Part shown: one piece after another, positions 53,838-63,378 of the stretch
How the letters are laid out: the number at the start of each line of letters is the position of its first letter
Numbering within the stretch: position 1 is the first letter of the stretch
Assembly (NCBI RefSeq): GCF_000974485.1
Contig: NZ_BBOM01000006.1
Location: 1-64,000 of the forward strand
DNA: 64,000 nt
Reading direction: 5' to 3'
From: Streptomyces sp. NBRC 109706
GTDB taxonomy: Bacteria; Actinomycetota; Actinomycetes; Streptomycetales; Streptomycetaceae
Notes under the pieces: generated by a model
The model's input: the letters and a program-made list of their open reading frames with translations, nothing else
Told to the model about the DNA's origin: nothing
The model's database searches: none
Translations under genes and position numbers: made by a program

Positions 53838-53945
53838 CTTCATGTGTACGGGGCTCCGCGGCCCCGGCGGTGAGTTGACATCTGTCATACGCGTTGATGA
53901 CAACGCGCACTGCCTTCGCTCCTCTCCACGGGTGAGCCTGGAGTC

Positions 53946-54878
53946 ATGAGCGACGCGATCGAGGTGAACGGACTACGTCGGCGGTATCAAGGCCCCGGCG
54001 CCGACGACGGTTTCGAGGCGGTCAGAGGGCTGGACTTCACCGTGCGGCAAGGCGAGGTGTTCGCGCTGCTGGGCACCAACGGCGCGGGAAAGACCTCGAC
54101 GGTCGAGGTGTTGGAGGGCCTGGCGCCGCCGACCGGCGGCTCGGTGCGGCTGCTGGGCCATGATCCGTTCCGGGACCGGGCCGTGGTGCGGCCGCGGATC
54201 GGGATCATGCTCCAGGAGGGCGGCCTGCCCAGCGAGTTGACCGCGGGCGAGACCGCGCGGATGTGGGCGGGCCAGGTCACCGGGGCGCGTCCCGAGGCGG
54301 AGGCGCTGGAGCTGGTGGGCCTGGGCGGTCGGGCCGGAGTGCGGGTGAAGCAACTGTCCGGTGGTGAACGGCGCCGGCTCGACCTGGCGTTGGCGCTGAT
54401 GGGCCGGCCGCAGGTGCTCTTCCTGGACGAGCCGACCACCGGTCTCGATCCCCAGGCCAGGCGCACCACCTGGGAGTTGGTGCGGTCGCTGCGCGCGGAG
54501 GGCAGCACCATCGTGCTGACCACGCACTATCTGGAGGAGGCCGAGGCGCTGGCCGATCGGCTGGCGATCATGAGCGAGGGTCGGATCACCGTCGCCGGCA
54601 CGCCGGCCGAGGTGATGGCGGAGCGGCCGTCCCGGATCAGGTTCCGGCTGCCCGAGGGGCTGGTCCCCGGCCGGCTGCCGCTGACGCTGCCGGCGGCGGT
54701 GGACGGGCGCCAGGTGGAGATCAGGACGCCTCGGCTGCAGGAGTCGCTGCTCGAACTGCTGCGCTGGGCCGAGGACGGCGGGCACCGGTTGGAGCGGCTG
54801 GACGCCAGATCGGCCTCGTTGGAAGAGGTCTTTCTCGATATCGCGGGACGTGACGAGCGGGCGGAGGAGCCGGCATGA
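53946..54878 (+). CDS. ABC transporter ATP-binding protein (DrrA-like exporter)
   Basis: A 310-residue ABC ATPase. Walker A is GTNGAGKTS (about 46-54), the signature is LSGGERRRLDLALAL, Walker B is VLFLDEPTTGLDPQAR, and the H-loop His is in VLTTHYLEEAEA. A C-terminal extension of about 90 residues matches DrrA-type drug and antibiotic exporters. The permease gene overlaps it by four bases (ATGA). Together with the following histidine kinase and response regulator it forms a four-gene unit, so the transporter is probably induced by the two-component system. Confidence 0.95.
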   Translation: MSDAIEVNGLRRRYQGPGADDGFEAVRGLDFTVRQGEVFALLGTNGAGKTSTVEVLEGLAPPTGGSVRLLGHDPFRDRAVVRPRIGIMLQEGGLPSELTAGETARMWAGQVTGARPEAEALELVGLGGRAGVRVKQLSGGERRRLDLALALMGRPQVLFLDEPTTGLDPQARRTTWELVRSLRAEGSTIVLTTHYLEEAEALADRLAIMSEGRITVAGTPAEVMAERPSRIRFRLPEGLVPGRLPLTLPAAVDGRQVEIRTPRLQESLLELLRWAEDGGHRLERLDARSASLEEVFLDIAGRDERAEEPA

Positions 54879-55714
54879 GCGGCACAACCGGAACAACCGG
54901 CGCGACGCGGGAACGGGCGGCCGGTCGGCCGCCGCTGTGGGGGCTGCCCGACGCGGCGTCGCTGCGGCGGATGCGGGCGCTGGCCAGGGCGGAACTGACG
55001 CTGCTGCTGCGCAGCCGTTCGGCGCTGTGGGTGGCGCTGCTGATGCCGGTGCTGATGGTGGGCGGCGCCTACTCGGCGACGGAGGAACTGGATCTGGCCG
55101 GGGCCGGGCTCTCCCAGGGCGAGGTGGTGCTGACCGGCGGCGTGGGGATGGTGCTGCTGGTGGTGGTCTATCTGAACCTGGTGCCGGCGCTGGTGACCCG
55201 GCGGGAGGAGCGGGTGCTGAAGCGGCTGCGCACCGGCGAGCTGACCGACGGGGAGATCCTGACGGCCGCCGCGCTGCCGACCGTTACGGTGGCGCTGGCG
55301 CAGTGCCTGGTGCTGGTGGTGGCCGGCAGCATGGCGTTCGATGTGGCGGCGCCCGGCGCGCCGTTGGTCCTGGTGGCCGGGGTCGCGCTGGCGGTGGTCT
55401 CGCTGGTGCTGCTGGCCGCGTTGACGGCGGCGTTGACCAAGACGGTGGACAGTGCGCAGATCACCACCACGCCGCTGCTGCTGATCTCGATGCTGGCCTG
55501 CGGGATCTTCATCCCGCTGGATGTGCTGCCGGACGCGCTGGCCGAGGTGTGCCGGCTGCTGCCGCTGACCCCGGCGTTCGAGTTGGTGCGGCACGGTTGG
55601 ATCGGTGGGCTCTCGGACGGGGAGGCGCTGCGCGCCTGGGCGCTGGCGCTGGTCTGGGTGGCGGTCGGGGTGTTTGCCGTGCGGCGGCGGTTCCGCTGGG
55701 ATCCTCGGCAGTGA
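54875..55714 (+). CDS. ABC-2-type transporter permease
   Basis: A 279-residue membrane protein with six predicted helices from about 50 to 265, including WVALLMPVLMVGGAY, GVGMVLLVVVYLNLVPAL and LLLISMLACGIFIPLDVLP. The last precedes the family's conserved LPLTPAFELVRHGW. An N-terminal cytoplasmic leader of about 40 residues is present. It is translationally coupled to the ATPase and forms the exporter with it. The substrate is unknown. Confidence 0.93.
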   Translation: MSGTTGTTGATRERAAGRPPLWGLPDAASLRRMRALARAELTLLLRSRSALWVALLMPVLMVGGAYSATEELDLAGAGLSQGEVVLTGGVGMVLLVVVYLNLVPALVTRREERVLKRLRTGELTDGEILTAAALPTVTVALAQCLVLVVAGSMAFDVAAPGAPLVLVAGVALAVVSLVLLAALTAALTKTVDSAQITTTPLLLISMLACGIFIPLDVLPDALAEVCRLLPLTPAFELVRHGWIGGLSDGEALRAWALALVWVAVGVFAVRRRFRWDPRQ

Positions 55715-55782
55715 GGCGTCCCGGCCCGGTGGCCGGGGCGCGGGCGAGTGCGGAGTTCGGGGCGTAGGAGAGGACGGGCGGA

Positions 55783-57054
55783 ATGCCACGCTGGAACTGG
55801 TGGGCCGGGCTGCGGCGCCTCAACCACCGCGAGCGGGTCCACTACTACACGCGGTGCTCGCTGTACTTCATCGGTCTGCAGGAGGTGCTGCTGGTCGGCG
55901 CGGTGCTGGTGCGGGAGAGCGACCGTTCGGACGTGCTCCCGATGGTCGTCGTCGGCCTGTTGGGCGCCGCGCACTCCGGTGTGATGGTGGTGGCCACCCG
56001 GCGGAGCCTGGCGCGCTATCTGGGCGCGGGGCCGCTGCCGGTGCGGCCGTTGGCGTGGGGTCTCGGGCTGACACTGACGCTGATCGCGGTGATCGGCTGG
56101 GCGGTGGCGGTGGACGCGCTGGGCGACGAGGCGGTGGTGTTGGGGCTCTACGCCACCATGTTCTACGCCGGCCCGGTGTCGCTGGCGCTGTCGCTGCCCC
56201 GGGCCGCCGAGCTGTACGGGGTGCCGGCGGCGGCGACGGTGGTGGCGATGCTGGTGCATCGTCCCTCGTGGACGGGTCTGCTGGTCGGGGTGGCCGTCAC
56301 CGCGTTGGTGGGGGCGATCATGGGCGGCATCTACCGGGTCTCCGGCTGGACGCTGCGGGTGCTCGACCAGGTGAACGCGGCGCGGGAGATGGAGGCGCGG
56401 CTCGCGGTGGCGGAGGAGCGGCTGCGGTTCGGGCGGGATCTGCACGATGTGCTGGGCCGCAATCTGTCGGTGATCGCGTTGAAGAGCGAGCTGGCGGCCG
56501 AGCTGGCCAGTCGGGGTTCGCCGCGGGCGATGGACCAGCTGGCGGAGGTGCAGCGGATCGCCCGGGATTCGCAGCGGGAGATCCGGGAGATGGTGCGCGG
56601 CTATCGGGAGGCCGATCTGGAGGCCGAACTGGCGGGCGCGCGCGGGGTGTTGAGCGCCGCCGGGATCCGTTGCCAGGTGGTGGGCGAGGAGGCGGCGGCG
56701 CGGTTGCCGGCGGGGGTGCGCTCGGCGCTCGGCTGGGTGGTGCGCGAGGGCGCCACCAACGCGCTGCGGCATTCGTCGGCCTCGCGCTGCTCGGTGCGGC
56801 TGTGGGTGCCGGACGACGGGGCGGCGGTGGAGTTGACGATGGAGAACGACGGCGTGCCGGCCGGTGCGCCGGAGTCCGCCGGGAGCGGGCTGGCGGGGCT
56901 GCGGGAGCGGCTGGCCGGGCAGGGCGGCTCGCTGACGGTCGAGCGGCCGGCCGGCGGGGTGTTCCGGCTGACCGCGCGGGTTCCGGTGGAACGGACCAAC
57001 GAGAACGCCGGGACGACCGGTGCGGCCGGGACGGCGGAGAGGACGCGACGGTGA
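55783..57054 (+). CDS. DesK/NarL-type sensor histidine kinase
   Basis: A 423-residue membrane kinase with about five N-terminal helices (30-190) and a HisKA_3 dimerisation region. The phosphorylated His is in RFGRDLHDVLGRNLSVIALKSEL (about 220). The HATPase domain has the N-box GWVVREGATNALRHS and the G-box GSGLAGLRERL. The sensing loops are short, so a membrane or lipid signal is plausible. Its stop overlaps the response-regulator start (GTGA). It lies 68 bp after the permease and probably forms one operon with the transporter. Confidence 0.94.
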   Translation: MPRWNWWAGLRRLNHRERVHYYTRCSLYFIGLQEVLLVGAVLVRESDRSDVLPMVVVGLLGAAHSGVMVVATRRSLARYLGAGPLPVRPLAWGLGLTLTLIAVIGWAVAVDALGDEAVVLGLYATMFYAGPVSLALSLPRAAELYGVPAAATVVAMLVHRPSWTGLLVGVAVTALVGAIMGGIYRVSGWTLRVLDQVNAAREMEARLAVAEERLRFGRDLHDVLGRNLSVIALKSELAAELASRGSPRAMDQLAEVQRIARDSQREIREMVRGYREADLEAELAGARGVLSAAGIRCQVVGEEAAARLPAGVRSALGWVVREGATNALRHSSASRCSVRLWVPDDGAAVELTMENDGVPAGAPESAGSGLAGLRERLAGQGGSLTVERPAGGVFRLTARVPVERTNENAGTTGAAGTAERTRR

Positions 57055-57692
57055 GCGGGGAACGGGCGACGGAGCCGGGCGGTGCGGTGATCCGGGTGCT
57101 GCTCGCCGATGACGAACATCTGATCAGGGGCGCCCTGGCAGCGCTGCTGGCGCTTGAGGACGATCTGCGGGTGGTGGCCGAGGCGGCGTCGGGGCCGGAG
57201 GCGCTGGCCATGGCCAGGGCGCACCGCCCCGATGTGGCCGTGCTCGACCTCCAGATGCCGGGCTCCGACGGGGTCGCGGTGGCGGACGCGCTCCGCGTGG
57301 AACTGCCGGAGTGCGCCACGATGATCGTGACGGGACACGGCCGGCCCGGCCATCTCAAACGGGCGTTGGCGGCGGGCGCCAGGGGGTTTCTGCCCAAGAC
57401 GGTGTCGGCGCGGCGGCTCGCCGAGATCATTCGGACGGTGCGCGCCGGCAACCGCTATATCGATCCCGAGCTGGCGGCCGACGCGATCAGCGCGGGCGAT
57501 TCGCCGCTGACCGCGCGGGAGGCGGAGCTGCTGGAGCTGGCGGCCGACGGCGCGCCGATCGCCGAGATCGCGGAACGGGCGGCCCTGGCGCCCGGCACGG
57601 TCCGCAACTACCTCTCCTCCGCGGTCGCCAAGCTGAACGCGGAGAACCGCCACACGGCGGCGCACCGGGCCCGCGAGCGCGGCTGGCTCTAG
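57051..57692 (+). CDS. NarL/LuxR-family response regulator
   Basis: A 213-residue response regulator. The receiver domain shows VLLADDEHLIRGAL, the phosphoacceptor Asp in PDVAVLDLQMPG and the Lys in RGFLPKTVS. The LuxR-type helix-turn-helix is LTAREAELLELAADGAPIAEIAERAALAPGTVRNYLSSAVAKL. GTG 57051 overlaps the kinase stop by four bases. It probably regulates the adjoining exporter genes; no operator was identified. Confidence 0.94.
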   Translation: MSGERATEPGGAVIRVLLADDEHLIRGALAALLALEDDLRVVAEAASGPEALAMARAHRPDVAVLDLQMPGSDGVAVADALRVELPECATMIVTGHGRPGHLKRALAAGARGFLPKTVSARRLAEIIRTVRAGNRYIDPELAADAISAGDSPLTAREAELLELAADGAPIAEIAERAALAPGTVRNYLSSAVAKLNAENRHTAAHRARERGWL

Positions 57693-57740
57693 GTGTATGG
57701 GCCCGGGGGCCAATCACCCGGACGAGTGAGGGGGTCGGGG

Positions 57741-58655
57741 TCAGTCCCAGGGTTGGCCGGTGAGGAGTTGGTAGACCTCGGCGTAGCGGCTGTGGCTCTG
57801 CTCGATCACATGGGGCGGCAGCTGCGGCGGCGGGGTGTCGCCCCGGTGGTCCCAGCCGGCGGCCGGCGAGAGCAGCCAGTCGCGGATCAGCTGCTTGTCG
57901 TAGGGGCGTTGGGGCTGGCCCGGCTGCCATTCGGCCTTGCGCCAGAAGCGGGAGGAGTCCGGGGTGAGCACCTCGTCGGCGAGGATCAGCGGCTGGTCGG
58001 CGGCGCCGCCGGTCGGGCGGCCGAACTCGAACTTGGTGTCGGCGAGGATGATGCCCCGGTCCCGCGCGATGTCCCGCGCCCGGTGGTACAACGCCAGGGT
58101 GGTCTGGCGGAGTTGGGCCGCCGTCTCGGCGCCGACCCGGCGGGCGACCTCCTCGTAGGCGACGTTCTCGTCGTGGTCGCCCAGCTCGGCCTTGGTGGCC
58201 GGGGTGAAGATCGGGGCGGGCAGTTCGGAGCCGTCCACCAGGCCGTCGGGGAGGGCGAGTCCGCAGACCGTGCGGTGTTCCCGGTACTCGACGAGGCCCG
58301 AGCCGGTGAGGTAGCCGCGGGCCACCGCCTCGACGGGGACCATGTCCAGCGACCGGCAGATCAGGGTGCGGCCGGCCCAGTCGTCGGGGGCGCCCCTGGG
58401 CGGGTCGGTGCCGATCACATGGTTCGGGACCAGATCGGCCAGCTGGTCGAACCACCAGAGGGAGAGCCGGGTGAGGATGCGGCCCTTGTCGGGGATCTCG
58501 CCGCGCAGCACCCAGTCGAAGGCGGACACCCGGTCGGTGGCGACCATGACCAGCTGTCCCGCCTCGTCGCGGTAGAGATCCCGCACCTTCCCCGTGTGCA
58601 GATGCACCAGGCCCGGAACCTGGACGGGCTCGGGCCGCTCGATGAATCCTGGCAC
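57741..58655 (-). CDS. purC: Phosphoribosylaminoimidazole-succinocarboxamide synthase (SAICAR synthetase)
   Basis: It joins CAIR and aspartate using ATP. The 304-residue protein has HTGKVRDLYRDE, the VATDRVSAFDWVL nucleotide-binding block, VARGYLTGSG, GIILADTKFEFG and the C-terminal SRYAEVYQLLTG. The length is typical for actinobacteria. GTG 58655 follows AGGAGACACA. It is leftward, convergent with the response regulator with under 50 bp between. It is the nearest purine gene to purD but is separated by two other genes. Confidence 0.97.
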   Translation of the reverse strand: MPGFIERPEPVQVPGLVHLHTGKVRDLYRDEAGQLVMVATDRVSAFDWVLRGEIPDKGRILTRLSLWWFDQLADLVPNHVIGTDPPRGAPDDWAGRTLICRSLDMVPVEAVARGYLTGSGLVEYREHRTVCGLALPDGLVDGSELPAPIFTPATKAELGDHDENVAYEEVARRVGAETAAQLRQTTLALYHRARDIARDRGIILADTKFEFGRPTGGAADQPLILADEVLTPDSSRFWRKAEWQPGQPQRPYDKQLIRDWLLSPAAGWDHRGDTPPPQLPPHVIEQSHSRYAEVYQLLTGQPWD

Positions 58656-58762
58656 TGTGTCTCCTGGCGACTCGGGGGGTTGATGGGGCCGCGCCGCCCT
58701 CATTGTCCCGCATGGCGGCGAAAGGCCGGCGACCGGGTGCGCCGGCCGCAGAGCGCCACTCA

Positions 58763-60220
58763 TCACCCCTGTTTGCAGATGCGATCGAGCAGATTGGCGG
58801 TGGCGCGCTGGATTCTGGGGTCCGTGTGGCCGGGTCTGGCCAGCGCGGGCGACCAGGCGAAGGTGCCGGAGGCGAACACCCAGGCGCCGCTGGGCGCCTG
58901 GTAGAGCGACGTCTGCTGGTGCCGGGCCACGCCCGTCTCGTCGCGGAACGGGGAGTGCGCCAGCAACACCCGGCTCTCCGTGGCGGGCAGCGGCGTCCTC
59001 GGGAAGTAACGGTCCGCCTCGCCGGCCACCAGGCCCGCCAGCTCCTCCCCCTCGGCCGCCCCGGTGGCCTCCCACAGCCAGTGGTGGGCGTTCCGCACCA
59101 CCAGCGGATGCGGACGCGGCACCCGGCCCGCGTACTGGATGCCGAGCAACAGCTGCTCGGGGGCGCCCTGTTCGCGCCAGAGCACGGCCCGGCCCGGGCC
59201 CTGTCGTTTGCGGCAGTGCAGCAGCCGGTCGGCGTCGCCCGAGGGCAGCGGGCCGAGCGAGACCTGCCAGTACATCGAGTTGGCCGCCAGGAACACCAGG
59301 GAGGTGCCGATCTCCCTGGCCTCCTCGACGGCCCGGCGCATCGGCACCGACCAGTACTCGTCGTGGCCGGAGAAGACCAGCCCCCGGTAGCGCGCCGCGT
59401 CCACCCGACCGGCGTGCAGATCGCGGGCGGTGGCGTAGGAGAGGTCGTAGCCGTAGCCCTCGGCCCAGCGGATGAAGTCGTAGGCGTGCCCGGCGTGCAG
59501 CGGCAGCCCGGCGCCGGCGTAGGGGCGGTCGAAGGAGACGGTGACCGAGGCATCCTGCTCGCCGAGGAGCCGGCCGCCCGCGTCCCAGCCGTGGTAGAGG
59601 CTGGCGCCGGCGGAGCCGTCCTCGGGGAAGAGGTTGTACGCCTGCCAGGTCACGTCGGGCAGCACCAGCAGCAGATCGGCCGGGCGGTCGTCGCGGACGG
59701 CGAACGGCACATGCGAGCGGAACGCGCCGTCGGCCGTGGTGAGCACGGCGACATGGGCGCCCGGCTGCCAGTCCTCCGGGACCTGCAGCCGCCAGGACAG
59801 CCACCAGTTGTGACACGAGACGGTGCGCCCGGCGATCAGCGGCGTCGGCTGTCTGATCCCCATCAGCTTGGGGCTGCGCAACAGTAACTGGGCGCCGTCA
59901 CCGGCGAAGTGGCCGATGCGGTAGATGTCGATGGTGAACTCCTGGGGCGGGTCGACCGTGACCCTGAAGTCCAGCGCCTGGCCCGGCTCCACCGCCCCCT
60001 CGGTGACAAACCCCTTGATCTGACAGGCCACATCGTCCGCGGTGCGCGGCCCCGAAGGCGGTGGATCGCGGCGCTGGGCCGGCAGCGCGTACCCGGCGTC
60101 GTAGAAATGCCCCTCGCTGGACCGCAGCCAGGGCAGCGGGCCCTGCCCGTACGGGTCGGATACCGCGTGTGTCAGCGTGCCCGCCTCCCAACGGCGAATA
60201 CGCTCGGTGGTCTCTCTCAA
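58763..60220 (-). CDS. N,N-dimethylformamidase beta-subunit-like protein
   Basis: A 485-residue protein. The N-terminal 130 residues look like a beta-rich accessory domain (QEFTIDIYRIGHFAGDGA). The remainder has the class-I-glutamine-amidotransferase-like and beta-rich core of dimethylformamidase large subunits, including LLVLPDVTWQAYNLFPEDGSAG and GLVFSGHDEYWSVPMRRAVEEA. The second pairs a His, Asp and Glu in a conserved HDEYW block. The small subunit gene is not present, and no signal peptide is obvious. Amide hydrolysis is the inferred activity; family members in streptomycetes are common and mostly uncharacterised. It lies upstream of purC. Confidence 0.8.
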   Translation of the reverse strand: MRETTERIRRWEAGTLTHAVSDPYGQGPLPWLRSSEGHFYDAGYALPAQRRDPPPSGPRTADDVACQIKGFVTEGAVEPGQALDFRVTVDPPQEFTIDIYRIGHFAGDGAQLLLRSPKLMGIRQPTPLIAGRTVSCHNWWLSWRLQVPEDWQPGAHVAVLTTADGAFRSHVPFAVRDDRPADLLLVLPDVTWQAYNLFPEDGSAGASLYHGWDAGGRLLGEQDASVTVSFDRPYAGAGLPLHAGHAYDFIRWAEGYGYDLSYATARDLHAGRVDAARYRGLVFSGHDEYWSVPMRRAVEEAREIGTSLVFLAANSMYWQVSLGPLPSGDADRLLHCRKRQGPGRAVLWREQGAPEQLLLGIQYAGRVPRPHPLVVRNAHHWLWEATGAAEGEELAGLVAGEADRYFPRTPLPATESRVLLAHSPFRDETGVARHQQTSLYQAPSGAWVFASGTFAWSPALARPGHTDPRIQRATANLLDRICKQG

Positions 60221-60381
60221 GCTCCCCTCCCTGCACCTCCGGTGGCCGTGCCGTCACCAGCACATCACATATGGCGAGCGTCCGATCACCGTTCGTCGTG
60301 GGATTGACCGCGAGGTGTTGGCGCGATACTGACGCCGGGGGCCTCCCCTGTCGAGCCCCGGCCGCTACCCAACCCCCGTTG

Positions 60382-61911
60382 TCACACGAGGCGTACGGGT
60401 TTGTCGGCGCGGACGCCGGCGAGCGCCAGCCAGTCCCGCAGCGGGCCCGCGTCGCCCTCCTCGACCAGGGTGTGCACCGTGTCGGCGAGATCCTGGGGGC
60501 GGCCGGCCACGGTGCGCAGCACTGGGCCGTCCAGCCAGTCGAGCCCGGGGGAGGCGCCGGCGGTGTCGGCGGCGGCGCAGCAGACCGCGGCGGCCACATG
60601 GTCGATCAGCGACTCCCGCCGCCCGCGCGGCTGTTGGGGCGGCAGCGGCAGCGGCCCCTGGCCGCCGTCCGGCGGGGACCAGGGCCGGGGGGCGTGCGCG
60701 GCCTCGGCGCGCGCCGCGTCGGCGGTGAGACGCGCGGCCAGCTCGTCCGTGTTGCCGTCGGCGGCCGCCTCGGCGAGGCCGTGCAGCGCGCGGGCGAGCG
60801 TCGGCGTCTCCGTGGCGTCCAGGGCGGTGAAGAGGCGGGCGGCGCGATCCCGCCAGATGCGGTCGACCACCTCCTCCGGATAGGCCGGCCACTCCACCGG
60901 CGCCCAGCCGGCCGAGCGGTCGTCGGGCACGCCGTGGAAGAGCCGGGCGGCCAGCAACGAGACCTGCTGGTCCAACTCGCCCGGGCGTTCCAGCAGATCG
61001 CAGGCGGGCCGCCGGTCGAGCCGGGCGGCGAAGCCGTCGGCCAGCCGGTCCCGGCTGGACAGCTCGGCGAGCGCGGCCGCCACCCCGGCGTCCAGGCCGC
61101 TCGGCCAGCGCCCGGTGCGCCAGGCGGGCAGCGCGACCCGCGTCAACAGCCGGTCCCAGCCGGCGTAGGCGAGGCCGACCTGCTCCTGGGCGAGGGCGCG
61201 CAGCGCCTGGTCGACGCCCCGGGCGCGGGACGCGGCCGCCGCGGCGACGCCGCGCTCCATCTCCACCGAGTGCCCGGCGCCGGCGCGCAGCAGCCGGCGG
61301 GCGAGCCGGCCGGCGACGGCCGCGAGCGGATGCCGCGCGGCGCTCCGGCCCCTGGCCCGGCCGGCCGCCGCGTCCCAGGCGCGCAGGCAGCGGCGGGCTG
61401 AGGCGATATCCGGATGGGCGGCCGGCCCGGTGCCGGCGACCACGGGCGCGAGCAGCGCCCGCAGCTCGTCGACCCGCAGCCACCAGAGGAACGGCGAGCC
61501 GATCACCAGCACGGGGGCGCCGCCCGGCGGCGCGGCCTGCTCGTCGAGCCAGCTGTCGCAGTCCGGCGTGAGCGCGATCCCGCCGGGCTCCGGCACGTCG
61601 AGCTCGGCAGCCAACTCGCGTATCAGCCGGTGCAGTGCGGGCGCCGCCTCGTCGGCGACCGGCACCGTGGGCGTCGGCCGGGGGCGGGCCCTGGCGATGG
61701 AGAGGCCGAGCGCGGTGGCGGACGCCAGCACGGCGACGGCCACCGCGGCGACGGACCAGCCGAGCGCGCCGGGCGCGCCGACGACCAGCAGCACCACGGC
61801 GATCGCCGCCGGCGTCAGGGCCAGCGCCAGCGCGGTGTTGCGCACCCGCAGCACGGCCAGCGCGTGATCCCGCGCGGAGTAAGTGGCGTTACGCGCTTCG
61901 CGCTGCACCAT
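60382..61911 (-). CDS. Conserved integral membrane protein of unknown function
   Basis: A 509-residue protein. Two membrane helices lie near the N-terminus (about 30-75, ALALALTPAAIAVVLLVVGAPGAL then VAAVAVAVLASATALGLSIA). The large soluble C-terminal part resembles M48-like membrane-protease architecture in outline (GGIALTPDCDSWLDE, LVIGSPFLWWLRVDELRALLAPVVAG), but no HExxH zinc motif was found, so protease activity is unsupported. ATG 61911 was chosen over an upstream frame to 62010. It lies directly downstream of purD with the 15-bp direct repeats between them. Confidence 0.7.
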   Translation of the reverse strand: MVQREARNATYSARDHALAVLRVRNTALALALTPAAIAVVLLVVGAPGALGWSVAAVAVAVLASATALGLSIARARPRPTPTVPVADEAAPALHRLIRELAAELDVPEPGGIALTPDCDSWLDEQAAPPGGAPVLVIGSPFLWWLRVDELRALLAPVVAGTGPAAHPDIASARRCLRAWDAAAGRARGRSAARHPLAAVAGRLARRLLRAGAGHSVEMERGVAAAAASRARGVDQALRALAQEQVGLAYAGWDRLLTRVALPAWRTGRWPSGLDAGVAAALAELSSRDRLADGFAARLDRRPACDLLERPGELDQQVSLLAARLFHGVPDDRSAGWAPVEWPAYPEEVVDRIWRDRAARLFTALDATETPTLARALHGLAEAAADGNTDELAARLTADAARAEAAHAPRPWSPPDGGQGPLPLPPQQPRGRRESLIDHVAAAVCCAAADTAGASPGLDWLDGPVLRTVAGRPQDLADTVHTLVEEGDAGPLRDWLALAGVRADKPVRLV

Positions 61912-62040
61912 GCCCGTGCCCTCCGCTGTCCGGTTACCGCCGCATCTGTCTCCACTGTGACACCGGGCTCGGACATCGCAAGGCGCGCTGCGCCGAACGC
62001 CTGAGAGCACGGTGACTGGCGTCGAAGACGTTGCGACGCC

Positions 62041-62077
62041 CCCTAGTTGGGTGTGCGCCGCACCCTAGTTGGGTGTG
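62041..62077. repeat. Two 15-bp direct repeats CCCTAGTTGGGTGTG, 22-bp period
   Basis: Identical CCCTAGTTGGGTGTG copies occur at 62041-62055 and 62063-62077. The 22-bp centre spacing is two helical turns, so two protein molecules could bind the same face. They lie between the purD stop (62107) and the membrane-protein start (61911), where they would be in the leader or promoter of the membrane-protein gene. Confidence 0.75.
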
Positions 62078-62106
62078 GCGGGCGCGTCAGCCGGACGGGG
62101 ATTCGG

Positions 62107-63378
62107 TCACTCGATGGTGGGGCTTTGGTCAGAGGCTGCCCGCGCGGCGATATCCGTTCGATGGTGTGATCCGGCCAACTCGATCCGGCCCACCGCCCGG
62201 TAGGCGCGCTCCCTCGCCTCCGTCAGATCGGCGCCGATCGCCGTGACGGAGAGCACCCGGCCACCGGCGCTGACCACCCGGCCGGCCTCGTCCCTGCGGG
62301 TGCCGGCGTGCAGCACATAGGCGCCGGGCCCGTCCTCGGCCCTGATCGCCTCAAGCCCCTCGATCGGATCGCCGGCGCGCGGCGCCGCCGGGTAGCCGTC
62401 GGCGGCGACCACCACCGTGACGGCCGACCCCTCGGACCAGCGCAGCGGCGGATGGCCGGCCAACTCGCCGACGGCCGCCGCCCTGAGCAGCCCGGCCAGC
62501 GGGGTCTCGAGACGGGCGAGCACCACCTGGGTCTCCGGATCGCCGAAGCGCGCGTTGAACTCCACCACCCGCACCCCGCGCCGGGTGAGCGCCAGGCCCG
62601 CATAGAGCAGCCCGGAGAACGGGGTGCCCCGGCGGCGCAGCTCGTCGACGGTGGGCTGGAGCACCGTCCGCAGCACCTCGTCGGTGAGCTTGCGATCGGC
62701 CCAGGGCAGCGGCGAATAGGCGCCCATGCCACCGGTGTTGGGGCCCTGGTCGGCGTCGAACGCGCGCTTGAAGTCCTGGGCGGGGGTGAGCGGGAGCACC
62801 GTCTCGCCGTCGGTGACGGCGAAGAGCGACACCTCGGGCCCGTCCAGGAACTCCTCGATCACCACCCGCTCGCAGGACCGGGCGTGCGCGGTGGCGACGG
62901 CGAGGTCCTCGGTGACCACCACGCCCTTGCCGGCGGCCAGCCCGTCGTCCTTGACCACATAGGGCGGCCCGAACTCGGCCAGCGCGGCGTCGGCTTCCGC
63001 CGGGGTGGCGCAGACATGCGCCCGGGCGGTCGGCACCCCGGCGGCGGCCATCACGTCCTTGGCGAACGCCTTGCTGCCCTCCAGCCTGGCGGCCTCGGCG
63101 CCGGGCCCGAAGGCCGCGACGCCGGCGGCCCGGACGGCGTCGGCGACGCCGGCGACCAACGGCGCCTCGGGGCCGACGACGACCAGCTCGGCGCCGAGTC
63201 GGAGCGCCAGCGTGGCGACGGCCTGGCCGTCGAGCGGGTCGACGGGGTGGCAGTCGGCCAACTCGGCGATGCCGGCGTTGCCGGGCGCGCAGTGCAGCTC
63301 GGAGACGGCGATGTCGCGGGAGAGTGCGTGACACAACGCGTGCTCGCGGGCGCCACCACCAATGACAAGGATTCTCAC
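62107..63378 (-). CDS. purD: Phosphoribosylamine-glycine ligase
   Basis: It makes GAR from phosphoribosylamine and glycine with ATP, the second purine step. The 423-residue ATP-grasp enzyme begins RILVIGGGAREHALCHAL and shows VVKDDGLAAGKGVVVTED, VIEEFLDGPEVSLFAVTDGETVLPLTPAQDFKRAFD and FNARFGDPETQ in order. The start at 63378 is directly at the edge of the repeat region. It is leftward, upstream of the membrane-protein gene. Confidence 0.97.
   Translation of the reverse strand: MRILVIGGGAREHALCHALSRDIAVSELHCAPGNAGIAELADCHPVDPLDGQAVATLALRLGAELVVVGPEAPLVAGVADAVRAAGVAAFGPGAEAARLEGSKAFAKDVMAAAGVPTARAHVCATPAEADAALAEFGPPYVVKDDGLAAGKGVVVTEDLAVATAHARSCERVVIEEFLDGPEVSLFAVTDGETVLPLTPAQDFKRAFDADQGPNTGGMGAYSPLPWADRKLTDEVLRTVLQPTVDELRRRGTPFSGLLYAGLALTRRGVRVVEFNARFGDPETQVVLARLETPLAGLLRAAAVGELAGHPPLRWSEGSAVTVVVAADGYPAAPRAGDPIEGLEAIRAEDGPGAYVLHAGTRRDEAGRVVSAGGRVLSVTAIGADLTEARERAYRAVGRIELAGSHHRTDIAARAASDQSPTIE

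Noticed and set aside
60382..61911. M48-type metalloprotease assignment for the membrane protein
   Set aside because: The overall outline is suggestive but no HExxH motif is present.
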